Assembly: GCA_965231865.1 (NCBI GenBank)
Contig: CBDDOJ010000002.1
Coordinates: 1,612,001 to 1,676,000, forward strand
Length of the DNA stretch: 64,000 bases
From: WTGA01 sp965231865
Lineage (GTDB): Bacteria; Pseudomonadota; Gammaproteobacteria; Arenicellales; Poriferihabitantaceae
Direction: 5' to 3'
In this document: positions 19,153-28,955 of the stretch, piece by piece
Layout of the letters: each line of letters starts with the position of its first letter
Numbering within the stretch: the first letter of the stretch is position 1
Notes under the pieces: generated by a model
Told to the model about the DNA's origin: nothing
Databases searched by the model: none
The model's input: only the letters and a program-made list of their open reading frames with translations
Translations under genes and position numbers: made by a program

Positions 19153-22100
19153 ATGGCTTTACCGAGCGTGAAAAGCGATGTTGCTATTGTGGGATACAGC
19201 CATCGTCTGCCCGGTGGTATTCATTCCGACTCCGAGTTTTGGAGCCTGCTCTGTGCGCGTGAGATCGTCCAGGAGCCGATAAGCGATCGCTACGGAAGAG
19301 GTCATCTGCCCATCGGCGAATTTTCAGGGCCAGGCCGGCTTGCAAGCCCTTATGAAGGGCTGATTCGCGACGACGAGGAACTGCTTTTTGACCGCACGTT
19401 CTTCGGCATGTCCCACCATGAATTGCGGCAGACTGAACCGCAGGTAAGGATGTTGCTCAATTGCGCGTGGGAGGCCATCGAGCATGCCGGTTGGGATCTT
19501 CGCCTGTTGCGTAACAGCCCCACCGGGGTGTTCATCGGGTCGCAGGTCCCGGCCGTGTCCAACTGGCGGCCACAGCATGGTGTCACGGAGCATTCCATCT
19601 CCGGTATCAGCCTTGCCATGCTGGCCAATCGGGTCTCCTACCACTTCAATCTCATGGGGTCATCGGCCACATACTGCACAGCGTGCTCCGCCGGACTGAG
19701 TGCCTTGCACGCAGCGATGAATGCGCTCGCGTGCGGCGATTGCGATCAGGCGCTTGTCGGTGCCGTCACCTATCTGGGTAGCGGCAGAATGAGCAGCAGC
19801 TTCAACCTCATGGGGGTCATCAGCCCGGAGGGCAAGTGCCATTCCTTCGACGCGGAAGCCAACGGATACATGCGCTCGGAGGGGGCGTTCGTTTTCGCCA
19901 TCAAGCCCCTGGCGGCGGCCGAGCGGGATGGAGACCCCATCTTTGCAGTGATCGAGGCGACGGCCGTGAACACGGCTGGGACCGCCGATGGCACGGTGGG
20001 ACTCGCACCGGGTCGGTTCATCAGCGCACCGACCCGTCATTCCCAGGTTCTACTGATGCGGGAGGCCGCGGCCCGGGCCAGCCGCACGCCGTGCGAGTTT
20101 GACTATGTCGAGGCGCACGCCACCGGAACCGCGGTCGGCGACCCCGTAGAAGGCAATGCCATTGCGGAGGCATTCGGCGGTTTCGAGCGCAAGGCGCCGC
20201 TGCGGGTTTCCAGCGTCAAGAGCAATCTCGGGCACATGGAGGCCGCTGCCTTTCATAGCGCCCTGCTCAAGGTCGTTTTGATGATGCAGCGACGCACCTT
20301 CGTGCCGATGTCGAAGAATTTTCAGATGGCCAATCCAGAGATCGACTTTGATTCCTGTCCCATGCGGGTGCAGACCGAATGCGAGCCGTTCCCCGGGCAC
20401 TCCGTCGTGGTGGGCATCAACTCGTTCGGCTTCGGGGGTGCGAACGGCCATTGTGTGGTGCGCGAGTACCAGCCTTCCCAGCCCAGAATTTGGTCGGTGC
20501 CGCTGGCACCCGATGCCGGTTTCATGATTCCGCTTTCGGCACGCACGCCTAAAGCGCTGATCGAGAGCGCGCGTCGATTGCGTCGGCGGGTCGACGGACA
20601 AGAGATGGACCTCTACACGCTTGCTGGCAATCTCAGCCGCCGGCGTACCCATTTCGCCGCGCGTACGGCTTTCACGGCCCGCCACGGTCAGGAACTGACC
20701 GAGGCGCTGGATGCATTCGTGGAAGAAGGGGCTCCCATCGGCACCGCGGAGGAGGGGGAGCGGCGGCTATTGATGGTTTTTGCCGGGCAGGGCACGCAGT
20801 GGGCCGGTTGTGGACGTGACCTGTACGAGGCCCATCCGGTGTTCCGCCGCACCATGGATGCGATCGACAAGCACTGGCGGAGCTATTCGCAGACCTCGTT
20901 GCACGAGGTCTGCTTCGAGACTTCACAGTTGGCGCTCAATGAATGCGAGTTCGCCCAGCCGGCCATTTTCACCATCCAATGCGCCCTGGTGGAGTTATTC
21001 AAGACCTGGGGGGTTTATCCGGATGTTGTGTTGGGCCACAGCTCGGGCGAAGTGGCCGCAGCCTATGCCTCGGGCGTTCTCTCGCTCTCCGAGGCGACGC
21101 GCCTGGTTTTCCATCGCGCCACCCTGCAGCAGTGCGTGGAGGGATCGGGTCGCATGCTGGCCATCGGGCTCGGGCGGACGGGCGTGGAGGAACTGCTGGA
21201 AACCCTGGATATCCCCTTCCGACTTGATGGCGACCGGCCTGTTCAGGTCGAGATCGCCTGTGAAAATGCGCCGGCCAATACGGTAATCTGCGGTCGCGAA
21301 GAGGATTTGCGGCCCGTGATGGAGGAATTGGATCGGTGCAACCTTCAGAACCGGATCATCCCGGGTAACATCGCCTTTCATTCCCAGGCGATGGAGGCGA
21401 TCAAGGACGATGCGCTGGAGGCATTCTCTTTCCTGGACGATCTCTCCTTCGATGCTGAGATCCCCTTCATCTCGTCGGTGACGGGTGTCGAAACAGGGAG
21501 ATTGGATAGTGCCTACTGGTGGTCGAATATTCGCCAACGGGTTCGTTTCGTGGATGCGATGGAGACCATCAAGCGGGATCATCGGCCCGATGTGGTGCTG
21601 GAACTGGCGCCGCACTCGTCTTTGCAACCGATCATTGCGCAATGTATGGAAGACATGTCTTCGCCGCCCGTCTCCGTTCCGACGCTCATGCAGGATCAAA
21701 ATGCATGCATGGGTTTTCTCGAAGCCCAGGGTGGTCTCTTCAAGGCCGGGGTTCCCCTGGATTTTGCCGCCCAGTATCCACGGCCAGAGCCCATCGCTCA
21801 TGGCTTGCCAGGGCATCCGCGAGACGAGCAAAAAACCGTCGACAACACGTTGGACGACGAGTTCTTGCAGAAGCAGAGTGAATATTCGCATGGGCCTCTG
21901 GTAGGCCACCGAGTGCCTTGCGACCATCCGGTTTTCGAAGCGCGCCTCTCTGAGGCGGCTTTCCCCTGGTTGGCAGAGCATCGCGTGCACCATGCTCCGA
22001 TCCTGCCGGCTGCCGGCTTTATCGAACTCGTTCTACAGGCGCTCCAAGGTGCAACTGTCCATATCGAAGCGCTGGAGTTTCTCCAGGCGTGCCCGATTCC

Positions 22101-25100
22101 CAAGGTACCCGTGAGGCTGCAGACGGCTTTGCACCCGGTTCCCAGTTCGCCGGGGGAATACACGCTTACGATCTCATCACAACCTTACGATGTCGATGCG
22201 AAGTGCGAGCTGCACTGCCGGGGACAGGTCCGCCGCATTGGAGCGGACTATGCGCTGGATATCCCGGAGCATGTGTCGGAGATCGATGCGTCCCGGTACG
22301 AGCCCTTGTCCTATGCGTCGGACGACGACCTCTACGAACGTATCGAGACGGTTCTCGGCGAAACCTTTCAGTATGGGTCCCATTTTCGAAACATGCGGCG
22401 ATTGCGGCGCGATGTCGCCACCGACCACCTGATGTTCGATGTCGAGGTGGACGAAGCACTGTGGCAGGACGGCCAGCAGGAGGGGTATGTCTTGCTCCCG
22501 ACCTTGCTTGACGGCGGATTGCAGTCGTATCTTTATGATCTGATGCTCGGTGCGGATCTCTTTGCCATTCCGCGCCGGGCGGAGAACGTGACCTTCCTGC
22601 GCTCGCCCACGGTGCCGCGGATGACCTGTCGTGTCACTTACCCCGGGAATATTCGCTACGAGGTCGATGATAAAGGTCAGTACTCGGTACCGAATGGCGA
22701 ATGGGTCTCGGGTAGCCTTGCCTGCTACGACGGTGCGACGGGTGACCTCGTCCTGCATATCGAGAGATATGTTTCCTTTATCTCGAATCCGCGGCGCATC
22801 GACCTGCCGCGCAGCAAACATCGCATCGTCTGGCAGCCTAAATTCGTCGCCGACGGACGAGCGATCGCGGATCGGCTGCCCGAGGGGGAGATCGAGCCAT
22901 CCGCCTTGCTTTCCGCCATGGAAGGGGTGGATGGCCCGGGCGCCGGCCTGAGCGTTTGCCATGCGCTGGAGTTCGCGGGCTCCAGAGCGTCGGAACAGAC
23001 CGTGCTTCGGAGTTGTGTCGCGCATCTCGTGCGCGAGGAGACGCAAAGCGAGTTCTGGCTCGTCGCTGACGATGAGAAAAGCGCGCGCAACCACTACGAC
23101 ACCTTCCACGGTCACGACGCGGTGTTGCGCTTCCACTGTCTTGATCCGGCTTTGCGGCCGGCGACTGCGCTCGATACGGGCCTGCTGCGCCGGGGAGCGG
23201 CCGAAGTCCTGTTTCTCCATCAGGATGAGGAGGCGTTCACGCCGGACGACTGGCGGTTCTGGCAAAAGACAGCGGTCCCGGGCGGTCTGGCTCTCGTATC
23301 CCATGAAGAGAACGCCGTCGTAGAGCCCGGTACAGGCTGGACCACTTTGCGAGCCAGTCGGGGGTCAACACTGCTGCAGGCGCCGACGCAGTACATGGCC
23401 GAGCCGGATGAAACGCCACTACCGGGCCCCCGCTGGGTCATCGGTGAGTCCGACAGCCTGGTCGGAGTGTGGATGTCTCGGCTAGACGATCCAGCGGTCC
23501 ACCTGATCCCCCATGAAACCCTTGCTTTGGGCGATCCTTTTGAGCCTGAGGCATGCCCGTACGCGGCGGATGTACAGGCGGTCGATTTTTTCTGCGAATC
23601 GGATCCGGATGATCCCACTGGCGAGAGGGCCGTCTCACGATTCGTTGCCTTCATTCAGTCGCTGGTTCCCTTCAGGATCGACCAGGCCCATTGCCGATGT
23701 CGTATCACTGTCGTGACCCGCAAGGCGGTTTTCGACGTGGAGGAGGCGCGCGGAAGCGCACTCTGGGGCGCGGTGCGCAGCATGGCGATGGAGATCGTCG
23801 AGAAGGCCAAGATCGATTTCCGTCTCGTCGACCTGTGTGTTGCCGATGACCTGAAGATGTTGGAGTGGCTGGCCCGGCATGACCTGCGCGAACGCGAGCT
23901 TGCAGTGCGTGAGGGTAGCTTGTGGGCACCGCGCGTTGTGAGGAATCGAGAGCCGTTCCCGTGCATCCCCACCGGCGAGGACCCTCCCTATCGTCTCTTC
24001 CTGGACAATGCAGGGCAGATTGCCGGTCTTCAGATGAAGACGTATGACCCGCCGTTCCTGGGGCCAGGCGATGTGGAGATCGACGTCGCCGCTGCGGCAC
24101 TGAACTTCCGCGATGTCATGGTAACGCTGGGGTTGCTGCCGGCATTGGCCTATGAGCGTTCCGCGCTTGGTCGCGAGGTCGGCATAGAGGCGAGTGGCGT
24201 GGTCCGTCGCGTCGGCATGGCAGTGGACGGACTGGAGCCGGGCGATCCGGTACTCTTCGCCGATGCTGGATGCATCGCCAATCGAGTGGTGGTCAGCGAG
24301 CACCGTGTCTTTGCGAAGCCCGCTGGGCTCAACATGGAGGAGGCTGCGTCGTCGCTCTCGGTCTACGTCACCGCGTACTACGCCCTGGTTCATCTGGCCC
24401 GACTGCGCAAGGGGCAGCGCGTCCTCATTCACTCGGCCATGGGTGGCATCGGACAGGCCGCCATCGCGCTCGCCAACGAGGTGGGGGCCGAGATTTACGC
24501 GACGGCAGGCAGCGAGGGCAAACGCAACCAACTGCTCGCGTTGGGCGCGCGGGCCGCCTTCGATTCACACAGTGAAAAGTGGTATGAAGGGGTAATGAAG
24601 GCGACTGGCGGGCAGGGGGTCGATGTCGTGCTGAATTCGCTTACCGGCCGCCATGTGTCGCTGTGCCTGCAGGTGCTCAGGGCGGGTGGCTGGCATTGTG
24701 AAATCGGCAAGGTCGATATCTACGCCGACAGCGCCCTCGGCCTTCGGGTCTTCCGAAAGAACCTGCGCTTTGCGGCTCTCGACCTCGACCGCCTGATGAT
24801 TGACGATCCGCTTCTCTCTCGCGAGCTTTCCGAGACCTGTCTCGACCTGCTGGATCGTGGTGTGGTACCGCCGTTGCCGGTCACCGTATTCCCCTATGGC
24901 GACTATGCGAAGGCGCTCCGGCTCATGTCCTCCGGACAGCACCAGGGGAAGCTGGTGTTGAAAGCCCCGTCTGCCTCTCCGGACTTTCCGATCAATGATC
25001 GTCGCCCGTTCCTTGACCCGGATGGGACCTATCTGGTGACCGGTGGTCTGGGCGGTTTCGGCCAGCGGCTCCTGCCCTACCTCGTGACGGCGGGTGCCCG

Positions 25101-26214
25101 CCACTTTACCCTGATCGACCGCGACCCCGAACGCCGACGAAGCGAGTCCTGGTTGCGTCGGTCGACGACTCTTGAGGACCTGGGGGAGGAGGTTGAGATC
25201 GACCTGGTTCAAGGCGATGTCGCGAAGGAGGCGGACGTGCACCAATGCGTTGCCAACGTAAAGAGGCCGCTTAAGGGGGTGTTCCATCTCGCCGGCATCC
25301 TGGACGATTGCCTGCTGGAGAATCTTTCAGCGGAGTCCATCGCCCGCGTCTTCGCCCCCAAAGCCCGGGGTGCGCTCAATCTCCACCGCGCCACCATGGG
25401 TCTCGCGCTCGATCACTTCGTCATGGTCTCGTCTACCGCGTCGACTTTCGGCAATCCGGGTCAGACCAATTACAGCGCAGCCAATGCGTTTCTGGACGGG
25501 TTGGCCACTTGCCGTCGTCAGCAAGGGCTACCGGCTTTCACCTACAATCTGATGGCCGTCGCGGACGCAGGCATGGCCGCGCGCAATCTGGGCATCCTGC
25601 GTCTGATGAAGGCCGCCGGGATGCCGCCTGTCAGCAGCTATTGCGCGATCGCCAACCTTGACCATGCCCTCCGAACCCTGGACAACAGCGATCACCTGAT
25701 CACGGCACACTTCAAGCATGTGCTTTGGGGCGTCGATTCCGCCGACTATCTGCGCACCGGTTGTCTGATGGGCAATCAGGGTGCGTTCGAAGCCGGTTCC
25801 GACGAGTGGCTGACAGTCGTTGGCGTCATGACGCAGATCGCCGCCAAGGTTGCCGACCTCTGCGGTCACGACGAGGGCGGCATGGAGGAGCCCCTCTCCA
25901 GCTTTGGACTAAATTCCATTTCCGTCGCTGAGTTGGGAGCGTTCATACAAAGCGAGTTCAACTTTCAAGCGGCCGCACTGGAGCTGATGACCACGGCTTC
26001 CTGCCAATCTCTGGCGCATGCCATCGTTTTTGGTAGGAAAACCGATGAGGAGGTGGAAGCAGGGAAGGGGAACGGCGGGACCGGCGACGTGTCCCTCGGC
26101 ACGCAACGGTGCATTCGCCGAAAGCCCTCCGTATTCGCGAGTCCGCCTGAGGACCATTTCCCGTCGGCACCTTGTTCTCAAGCGACGGCCGAAGCAGCCT
26201 CAGGACGGTCGTAG
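19153..26214 (+). CDS. Iterative-type highly reducing type I polyketide synthase
   Basis: 2353 residues. Domain order is as follows. KS (about 5-430): Cys178 in TACSAG, His322 in EAHATGT, His361 in SNLGHME. AT (about 535-860): Ser630 in GHSSGE, and an NIAFHS motif closer to malonyl- than methylmalonyl-specific ATs. DH (about 915-1200): His943, Asp about 1120 in LLDGG. A degenerate methyltransferase-like and structural-KR region (about 1210-1600). ER (about 1615-1935): NADPH loop HSAMGGIGQAA from 1760. KR (about 1955-2150): TGGLGGFG, Ser about 2094, Tyr2107. ACP: Ser2255 in FGLNSIS. There is no thioesterase. The order equals animal FAS and fungal reducing PKSs, so iterative use making a reduced chain is likely. 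Departures from consensus are ACSAG for ACSSS, His for Gly in the DH motif, and LNS for LDS in the ACP. Release is probably by the downstream reductase. Confidence 0.93.
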   Translation: MALPSVKSDVAIVGYSHRLPGGIHSDSEFWSLLCAREIVQEPISDRYGRGHLPIGEFSGPGRLASPYEGLIRDDEELLFDRTFFGMSHHELRQTEPQVRMLLNCAWEAIEHAGWDLRLLRNSPTGVFIGSQVPAVSNWRPQHGVTEHSISGISLAMLANRVSYHFNLMGSSATYCTACSAGLSALHAAMNALACGDCDQALVGAVTYLGSGRMSSSFNLMGVISPEGKCHSFDAEANGYMRSEGAFVFAIKPLAAAERDGDPIFAVIEATAVNTAGTADGTVGLAPGRFISAPTRHSQVLLMREAAARASRTPCEFDYVEAHATGTAVGDPVEGNAIAEAFGGFERKAPLRVSSVKSNLGHMEAAAFHSALLKVVLMMQRRTFVPMSKNFQMANPEIDFDSCPMRVQTECEPFPGHSVVVGINSFGFGGANGHCVVREYQPSQPRIWSVPLAPDAGFMIPLSARTPKALIESARRLRRRVDGQEMDLYTLAGNLSRRRTHFAARTAFTARHGQELTEALDAFVEEGAPIGTAEEGERRLLMVFAGQGTQWAGCGRDLYEAHPVFRRTMDAIDKHWRSYSQTSLHEVCFETSQLALNECEFAQPAIFTIQCALVELFKTWGVYPDVVLGHSSGEVAAAYASGVLSLSEATRLVFHRATLQQCVEGSGRMLAIGLGRTGVEELLETLDIPFRLDGDRPVQVEIACENAPANTVICGREEDLRPVMEELDRCNLQNRIIPGNIAFHSQAMEAIKDDALEAFSFLDDLSFDAEIPFISSVTGVETGRLDSAYWWSNIRQRVRFVDAMETIKRDHRPDVVLELAPHSSLQPIIAQCMEDMSSPPVSVPTLMQDQNACMGFLEAQGGLFKAGVPLDFAAQYPRPEPIAHGLPGHPRDEQKTVDNTLDDEFLQKQSEYSHGPLVGHRVPCDHPVFEARLSEAAFPWLAEHRVHHAPILPAAGFIELVLQALQGATVHIEALEFLQACPIPKVPVRLQTALHPVPSSPGEYTLTISSQPYDVDAKCELHCRGQVRRIGADYALDIPEHVSEIDASRYEPLSYASDDDLYERIETVLGETFQYGSHFRNMRRLRRDVATDHLMFDVEVDEALWQDGQQEGYVLLPTLLDGGLQSYLYDLMLGADLFAIPRRAENVTFLRSPTVPRMTCRVTYPGNIRYEVDDKGQYSVPNGEWVSGSLACYDGATGDLVLHIERYVSFISNPRRIDLPRSKHRIVWQPKFVADGRAIADRLPEGEIEPSALLSAMEGVDGPGAGLSVCHALEFAGSRASEQTVLRSCVAHLVREETQSEFWLVADDEKSARNHYDTFHGHDAVLRFHCLDPALRPATALDTGLLRRGAAEVLFLHQDEEAFTPDDWRFWQKTAVPGGLALVSHEENAVVEPGTGWTTLRASRGSTLLQAPTQYMAEPDETPLPGPRWVIGESDSLVGVWMSRLDDPAVHLIPHETLALGDPFEPEACPYAADVQAVDFFCESDPDDPTGERAVSRFVAFIQSLVPFRIDQAHCRCRITVVTRKAVFDVEEARGSALWGAVRSMAMEIVEKAKIDFRLVDLCVADDLKMLEWLARHDLRERELAVREGSLWAPRVVRNREPFPCIPTGEDPPYRLFLDNAGQIAGLQMKTYDPPFLGPGDVEIDVAAAALNFRDVMVTLGLLPALAYERSALGREVGIEASGVVRRVGMAVDGLEPGDPVLFADAGCIANRVVVSEHRVFAKPAGLNMEEAASSLSVYVTAYYALVHLARLRKGQRVLIHSAMGGIGQAAIALANEVGAEIYATAGSEGKRNQLLALGARAAFDSHSEKWYEGVMKATGGQGVDVVLNSLTGRHVSLCLQVLRAGGWHCEIGKVDIYADSALGLRVFRKNLRFAALDLDRLMIDDPLLSRELSETCLDLLDRGVVPPLPVTVFPYGDYAKALRLMSSGQHQGKLVLKAPSASPDFPINDRRPFLDPDGTYLVTGGLGGFGQRLLPYLVTAGARHFTLIDRDPERRRSESWLRRSTTLEDLGEEVEIDLVQGDVAKEADVHQCVANVKRPLKGVFHLAGILDDCLLENLSAESIARVFAPKARGALNLHRATMGLALDHFVMVSSTASTFGNPGQTNYSAANAFLDGLATCRRQQGLPAFTYNLMAVADAGMAARNLGILRLMKAAGMPPVSSYCAIANLDHALRTLDNSDHLITAHFKHVLWGVDSADYLRTGCLMGNQGAFEAGSDEWLTVVGVMTQIAAKVADLCGHDEGGMEEPLSSFGLNSISVAELGAFIQSEFNFQAAALELMTTASCQSLAHAIVFGRKTDEEVEAGKGNGGTGDVSLGTQRCIRRKPSVFASPPEDHFPSAPCSQATAEAASGRS

Positions 26215-26275
26215 TGTGGTTCCACAGTGGGAGAGCGGGCTTTGTATTGGCATGCTGACACGGGGGTAAGGCGGT

Positions 26276-28771
26276 ATGGTTGAATCATTTTCCGTTGACC
26301 GGGCAGTGCCGCCGCTTATCGGTCCATTGCCGCCGCAATGCCGCAGGGACATGGACGAGTTGCGCCGCTTCGTTCATGCGACGATATCGGGAGAGACGCT
26401 GGACGAAGCCGTCGCACCGACCGACTTTCGAGAGGTTCTGTTGACCGGAGCGACCGGTTTCGTAGGACGCTTCTTCCTGCGCGAGATCCTGCGGCAGAAC
26501 GACCATCTGATCGTGCATTGTCTTGTCCGTGCGAAGAGCGCTGAGAAAGGATTTTCACGATTGCGCGATGCCTTGAAACAAGCGGAAATCTGGGAGGAGT
26601 GGATGGCAACGCGGCTACGCGCAGTGCCCGGCGATATTTGCGAGGCGCGCTTCGGTCTGGGCGAGACTGCGTTTGCCGGATTCTGCCAGCGGATCGACGC
26701 CGTCTATCACATTGCCGCGAATGTGGGCCTTGTCCAGTCCTATGCCGATTTGCAGGAGATAAATGTACGCGCTCTTCGCCCCGTGCTCGAACTCTGCCTG
26801 CGAACCCGCTTCAAACACCTGTTTTATACCTCTACACTGGGGATTTTCCCTGAGTACACTTGCAACTTTTCGAGGGAATACAGCCAGGGTCGCATTGACG
26901 ATCAGATGCAGCCGGATCTCGCCGACATGAAGAAGGCCTTTCCACTCGGCACCATCGGGTATCCCTGGAGCAAGCTGGTGGCCGAGCAGGGCATACTGTT
27001 CGCGAAGGCGGTTGGCGTGCCGGTCGCGATTTTCCGCCTGCCGCTGATTGGACCTTCCAGCACGGGGTATACGAAGTCGAACGATTTTTTTTCCCTCCTC
27101 TTCGCCGCTGCGACGCAACTGGAAAAGGCACCGAAGGGTTTTTCCATTCAACAGAATGCCGACCCGGTGAATACTGTCAGCGAGATATGCACGGCGATCT
27201 CACTGAACCCGGACCGTCGTTTTACCATCTACCACTGCTGTGACCGGAAGCCGCCCTACGACGATCTTGAAGTCGCGGATTTTGGCCTCTACTGGGAGAC
27301 GGTCTCCTACCCATCCTTCAGGCGCTCCTGCCAGGCTCTTGGAGACCGTTCTCCGCTGCGTGGGCAGTGGGTTCTGGTCGACCACTTTGCACCGTACTGG
27401 TTTCATGGAGGACGGGCCGACCACGCGATGCCGGTCAGTGATCGAGCCATCCGGGAGGATTGCCCGCGGCCGATCAAGCGGCCCGCGTTACTGATCCGCC
27501 ATGCGCGCTCCTATGACTGGATCCGGCGTCATCGGGAAGAATGGCCCTATCCGGTTCCACAAGGTCGCCTTGATTTCGACGGTCTTGTTGGACAGGCTGG
27601 AACGTATGCCGAGCGGATGGGCGTCCCGTTCGAACGGACGTACCCTGCGTGGATGCGGGTCGCCCTCGGACGGTTGGTCGAAGCACTCAAATCGCCCGAG
27701 GCCGGACTCCGGGAATCGCGACTCAACCATATCATCTACGGGTTGAGCAGAGCGCTGCGCAACAACGCAGCACTTGCCTGGGAACGGCAGCAATACCCCG
27801 AGATCGAGCAGGCACGAATCACGCGACCGGTATTTATCGTTGGCATCAACCGTACGGGCACGACCTTTTTGCACCGACTCCTGTCGCGTGATCCGCAGTT
27901 CTGGGCATTGCGGCGCTACGAATTGGTGGATTCGGTCCTCTCAACCGGTGAATACGATACCGTTGCAGGGACGGCCGAGGACCCTCGCCGAGCTTACGCG
28001 GAAGAATTGATGAGCGCGACGAATATCGCCGACAGGCTTGCCGAAATGCACCGCATTGACATAGACGAGCCCGATGAGGATTTTATGCTCCTCAGGATGT
28101 CTTTCTCGACCTGGCTCAATACCGTCGCGCACCATGTGCCGGCGTACGGCCGTTGGTTGGCCGAAACCGGTTCGCGCAATGCCTACATGCGTCACCGATC
28201 CATCATGCAGCACTTTACGTGGCAGCGTCGGCAACAAAATGGCCAGGGGCAACGACACTGGCTGCTCAAGATGCCCTTCCATCTTATGGAGTTGGAAGTG
28301 CTGCTGGAAACTTATCCGGATGCGGTCTTCATCCAGACCCATCGCGAGCCCGTGCAGTTCATGGCATCCTGGAACAGTTTGGTGGAACGCATACGTTCGT
28401 TCACCACGGAGCCGCGACCGCGGCACGAAACCGGCATTGAGCAGCTGGCACAGATGAGCGGGATGCTGAACGGTGCGATGCGGTTCCGGGCTTCCCGGCC
28501 CGGGCTCGACCAGCACTGGGTGGACGTCCGTTATGCCGACCTGGTCGAAGACCCGATGGCGGTCGTGGCCGATATCTACGCGGGTTTCGGGTGGCCCCTT
28601 GAGCCGGCCGCAGTGGATGGCATGCAGGCATGGTTGACGCTTCAGGAAGAACAACGTCAGCGTGAACCCCGGCACGAATACCATCTGGGGGACTATGGCC
28701 TTACAGAGAAGGCCGTGAACGCGGCGTTCGAACCGTATCGTGGGTACGTGGCAACGCGGGGGATCCTGTAA
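26276..28771 (+). CDS. Thioester reductase fused to PAPS-dependent sulfotransferase
   Basis: 831 residues, 61 bp after the PKS. The N-terminal domain (about 50-330) is an NAD(P)H thioester reductase of the extended SDR class: LLTGATGFVG (55-64), TST (185-187), and catalytic Tyr229 and Lys233 in GYPWSK. The C-terminal domain (about 400-831) is a Sulfotransfer_3-type enzyme: PAPS 5'-phosphosulfate loop GINRTGTTFLHR (523-534), and 3'-phosphate contact THREPVQFMASW (688-699). The inferred role is to release the PKS-bound acyl chain as aldehyde or alcohol and then sulfate a hydroxyl, giving a sulfated lipid or alcohol. The sulfotransferase might instead act on a beta-hydroxy group to drive decarboxylation, as in olefin synthases. 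Both active-site loops are intact. The substrate is unknown. Confidence 0.88.
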   Translation: MVESFSVDRAVPPLIGPLPPQCRRDMDELRRFVHATISGETLDEAVAPTDFREVLLTGATGFVGRFFLREILRQNDHLIVHCLVRAKSAEKGFSRLRDALKQAEIWEEWMATRLRAVPGDICEARFGLGETAFAGFCQRIDAVYHIAANVGLVQSYADLQEINVRALRPVLELCLRTRFKHLFYTSTLGIFPEYTCNFSREYSQGRIDDQMQPDLADMKKAFPLGTIGYPWSKLVAEQGILFAKAVGVPVAIFRLPLIGPSSTGYTKSNDFFSLLFAAATQLEKAPKGFSIQQNADPVNTVSEICTAISLNPDRRFTIYHCCDRKPPYDDLEVADFGLYWETVSYPSFRRSCQALGDRSPLRGQWVLVDHFAPYWFHGGRADHAMPVSDRAIREDCPRPIKRPALLIRHARSYDWIRRHREEWPYPVPQGRLDFDGLVGQAGTYAERMGVPFERTYPAWMRVALGRLVEALKSPEAGLRESRLNHIIYGLSRALRNNAALAWERQQYPEIEQARITRPVFIVGINRTGTTFLHRLLSRDPQFWALRRYELVDSVLSTGEYDTVAGTAEDPRRAYAEELMSATNIADRLAEMHRIDIDEPDEDFMLLRMSFSTWLNTVAHHVPAYGRWLAETGSRNAYMRHRSIMQHFTWQRRQQNGQGQRHWLLKMPFHLMELEVLLETYPDAVFIQTHREPVQFMASWNSLVERIRSFTTEPRPRHETGIEQLAQMSGMLNGAMRFRASRPGLDQHWVDVRYADLVEDPMAVVADIYAGFGWPLEPAAVDGMQAWLTLQEEQRQREPRHEYHLGDYGLTEKAVNAAFEPYRGYVATRGIL

Positions 28772-28816
28772 CGGATGTCAGGTAAAAAACCCGGTGTCCC
28801 CGGAGGAATCGGTCAA

Positions 28817-28836
28817 CCCAATCCTGTCCGATTGGG
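28817..28836. terminator. Possible bidirectional terminator hairpin between sulfotransferase and RND genes
   Basis: A perfect 7-bp inverted repeat, CCCAATC (28817-28823) and GATTGGG (28830-28836), with a 6-base loop, in the convergent gap 28772-28955. Only a weak ATTT follows, so termination is tentative. Confidence 0.35.
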
Positions 28837-28955
28837 ATTTCATCGACATCAACCGTCTCCCTGGCCGGGTCAACCGGGTGTGACCATCCATCGGAATCTG
28901 ACCGTCATTTTTTGAACCACGGCCACCCTCTCCGGGCCGGGGCGAGCTGAGGGAT

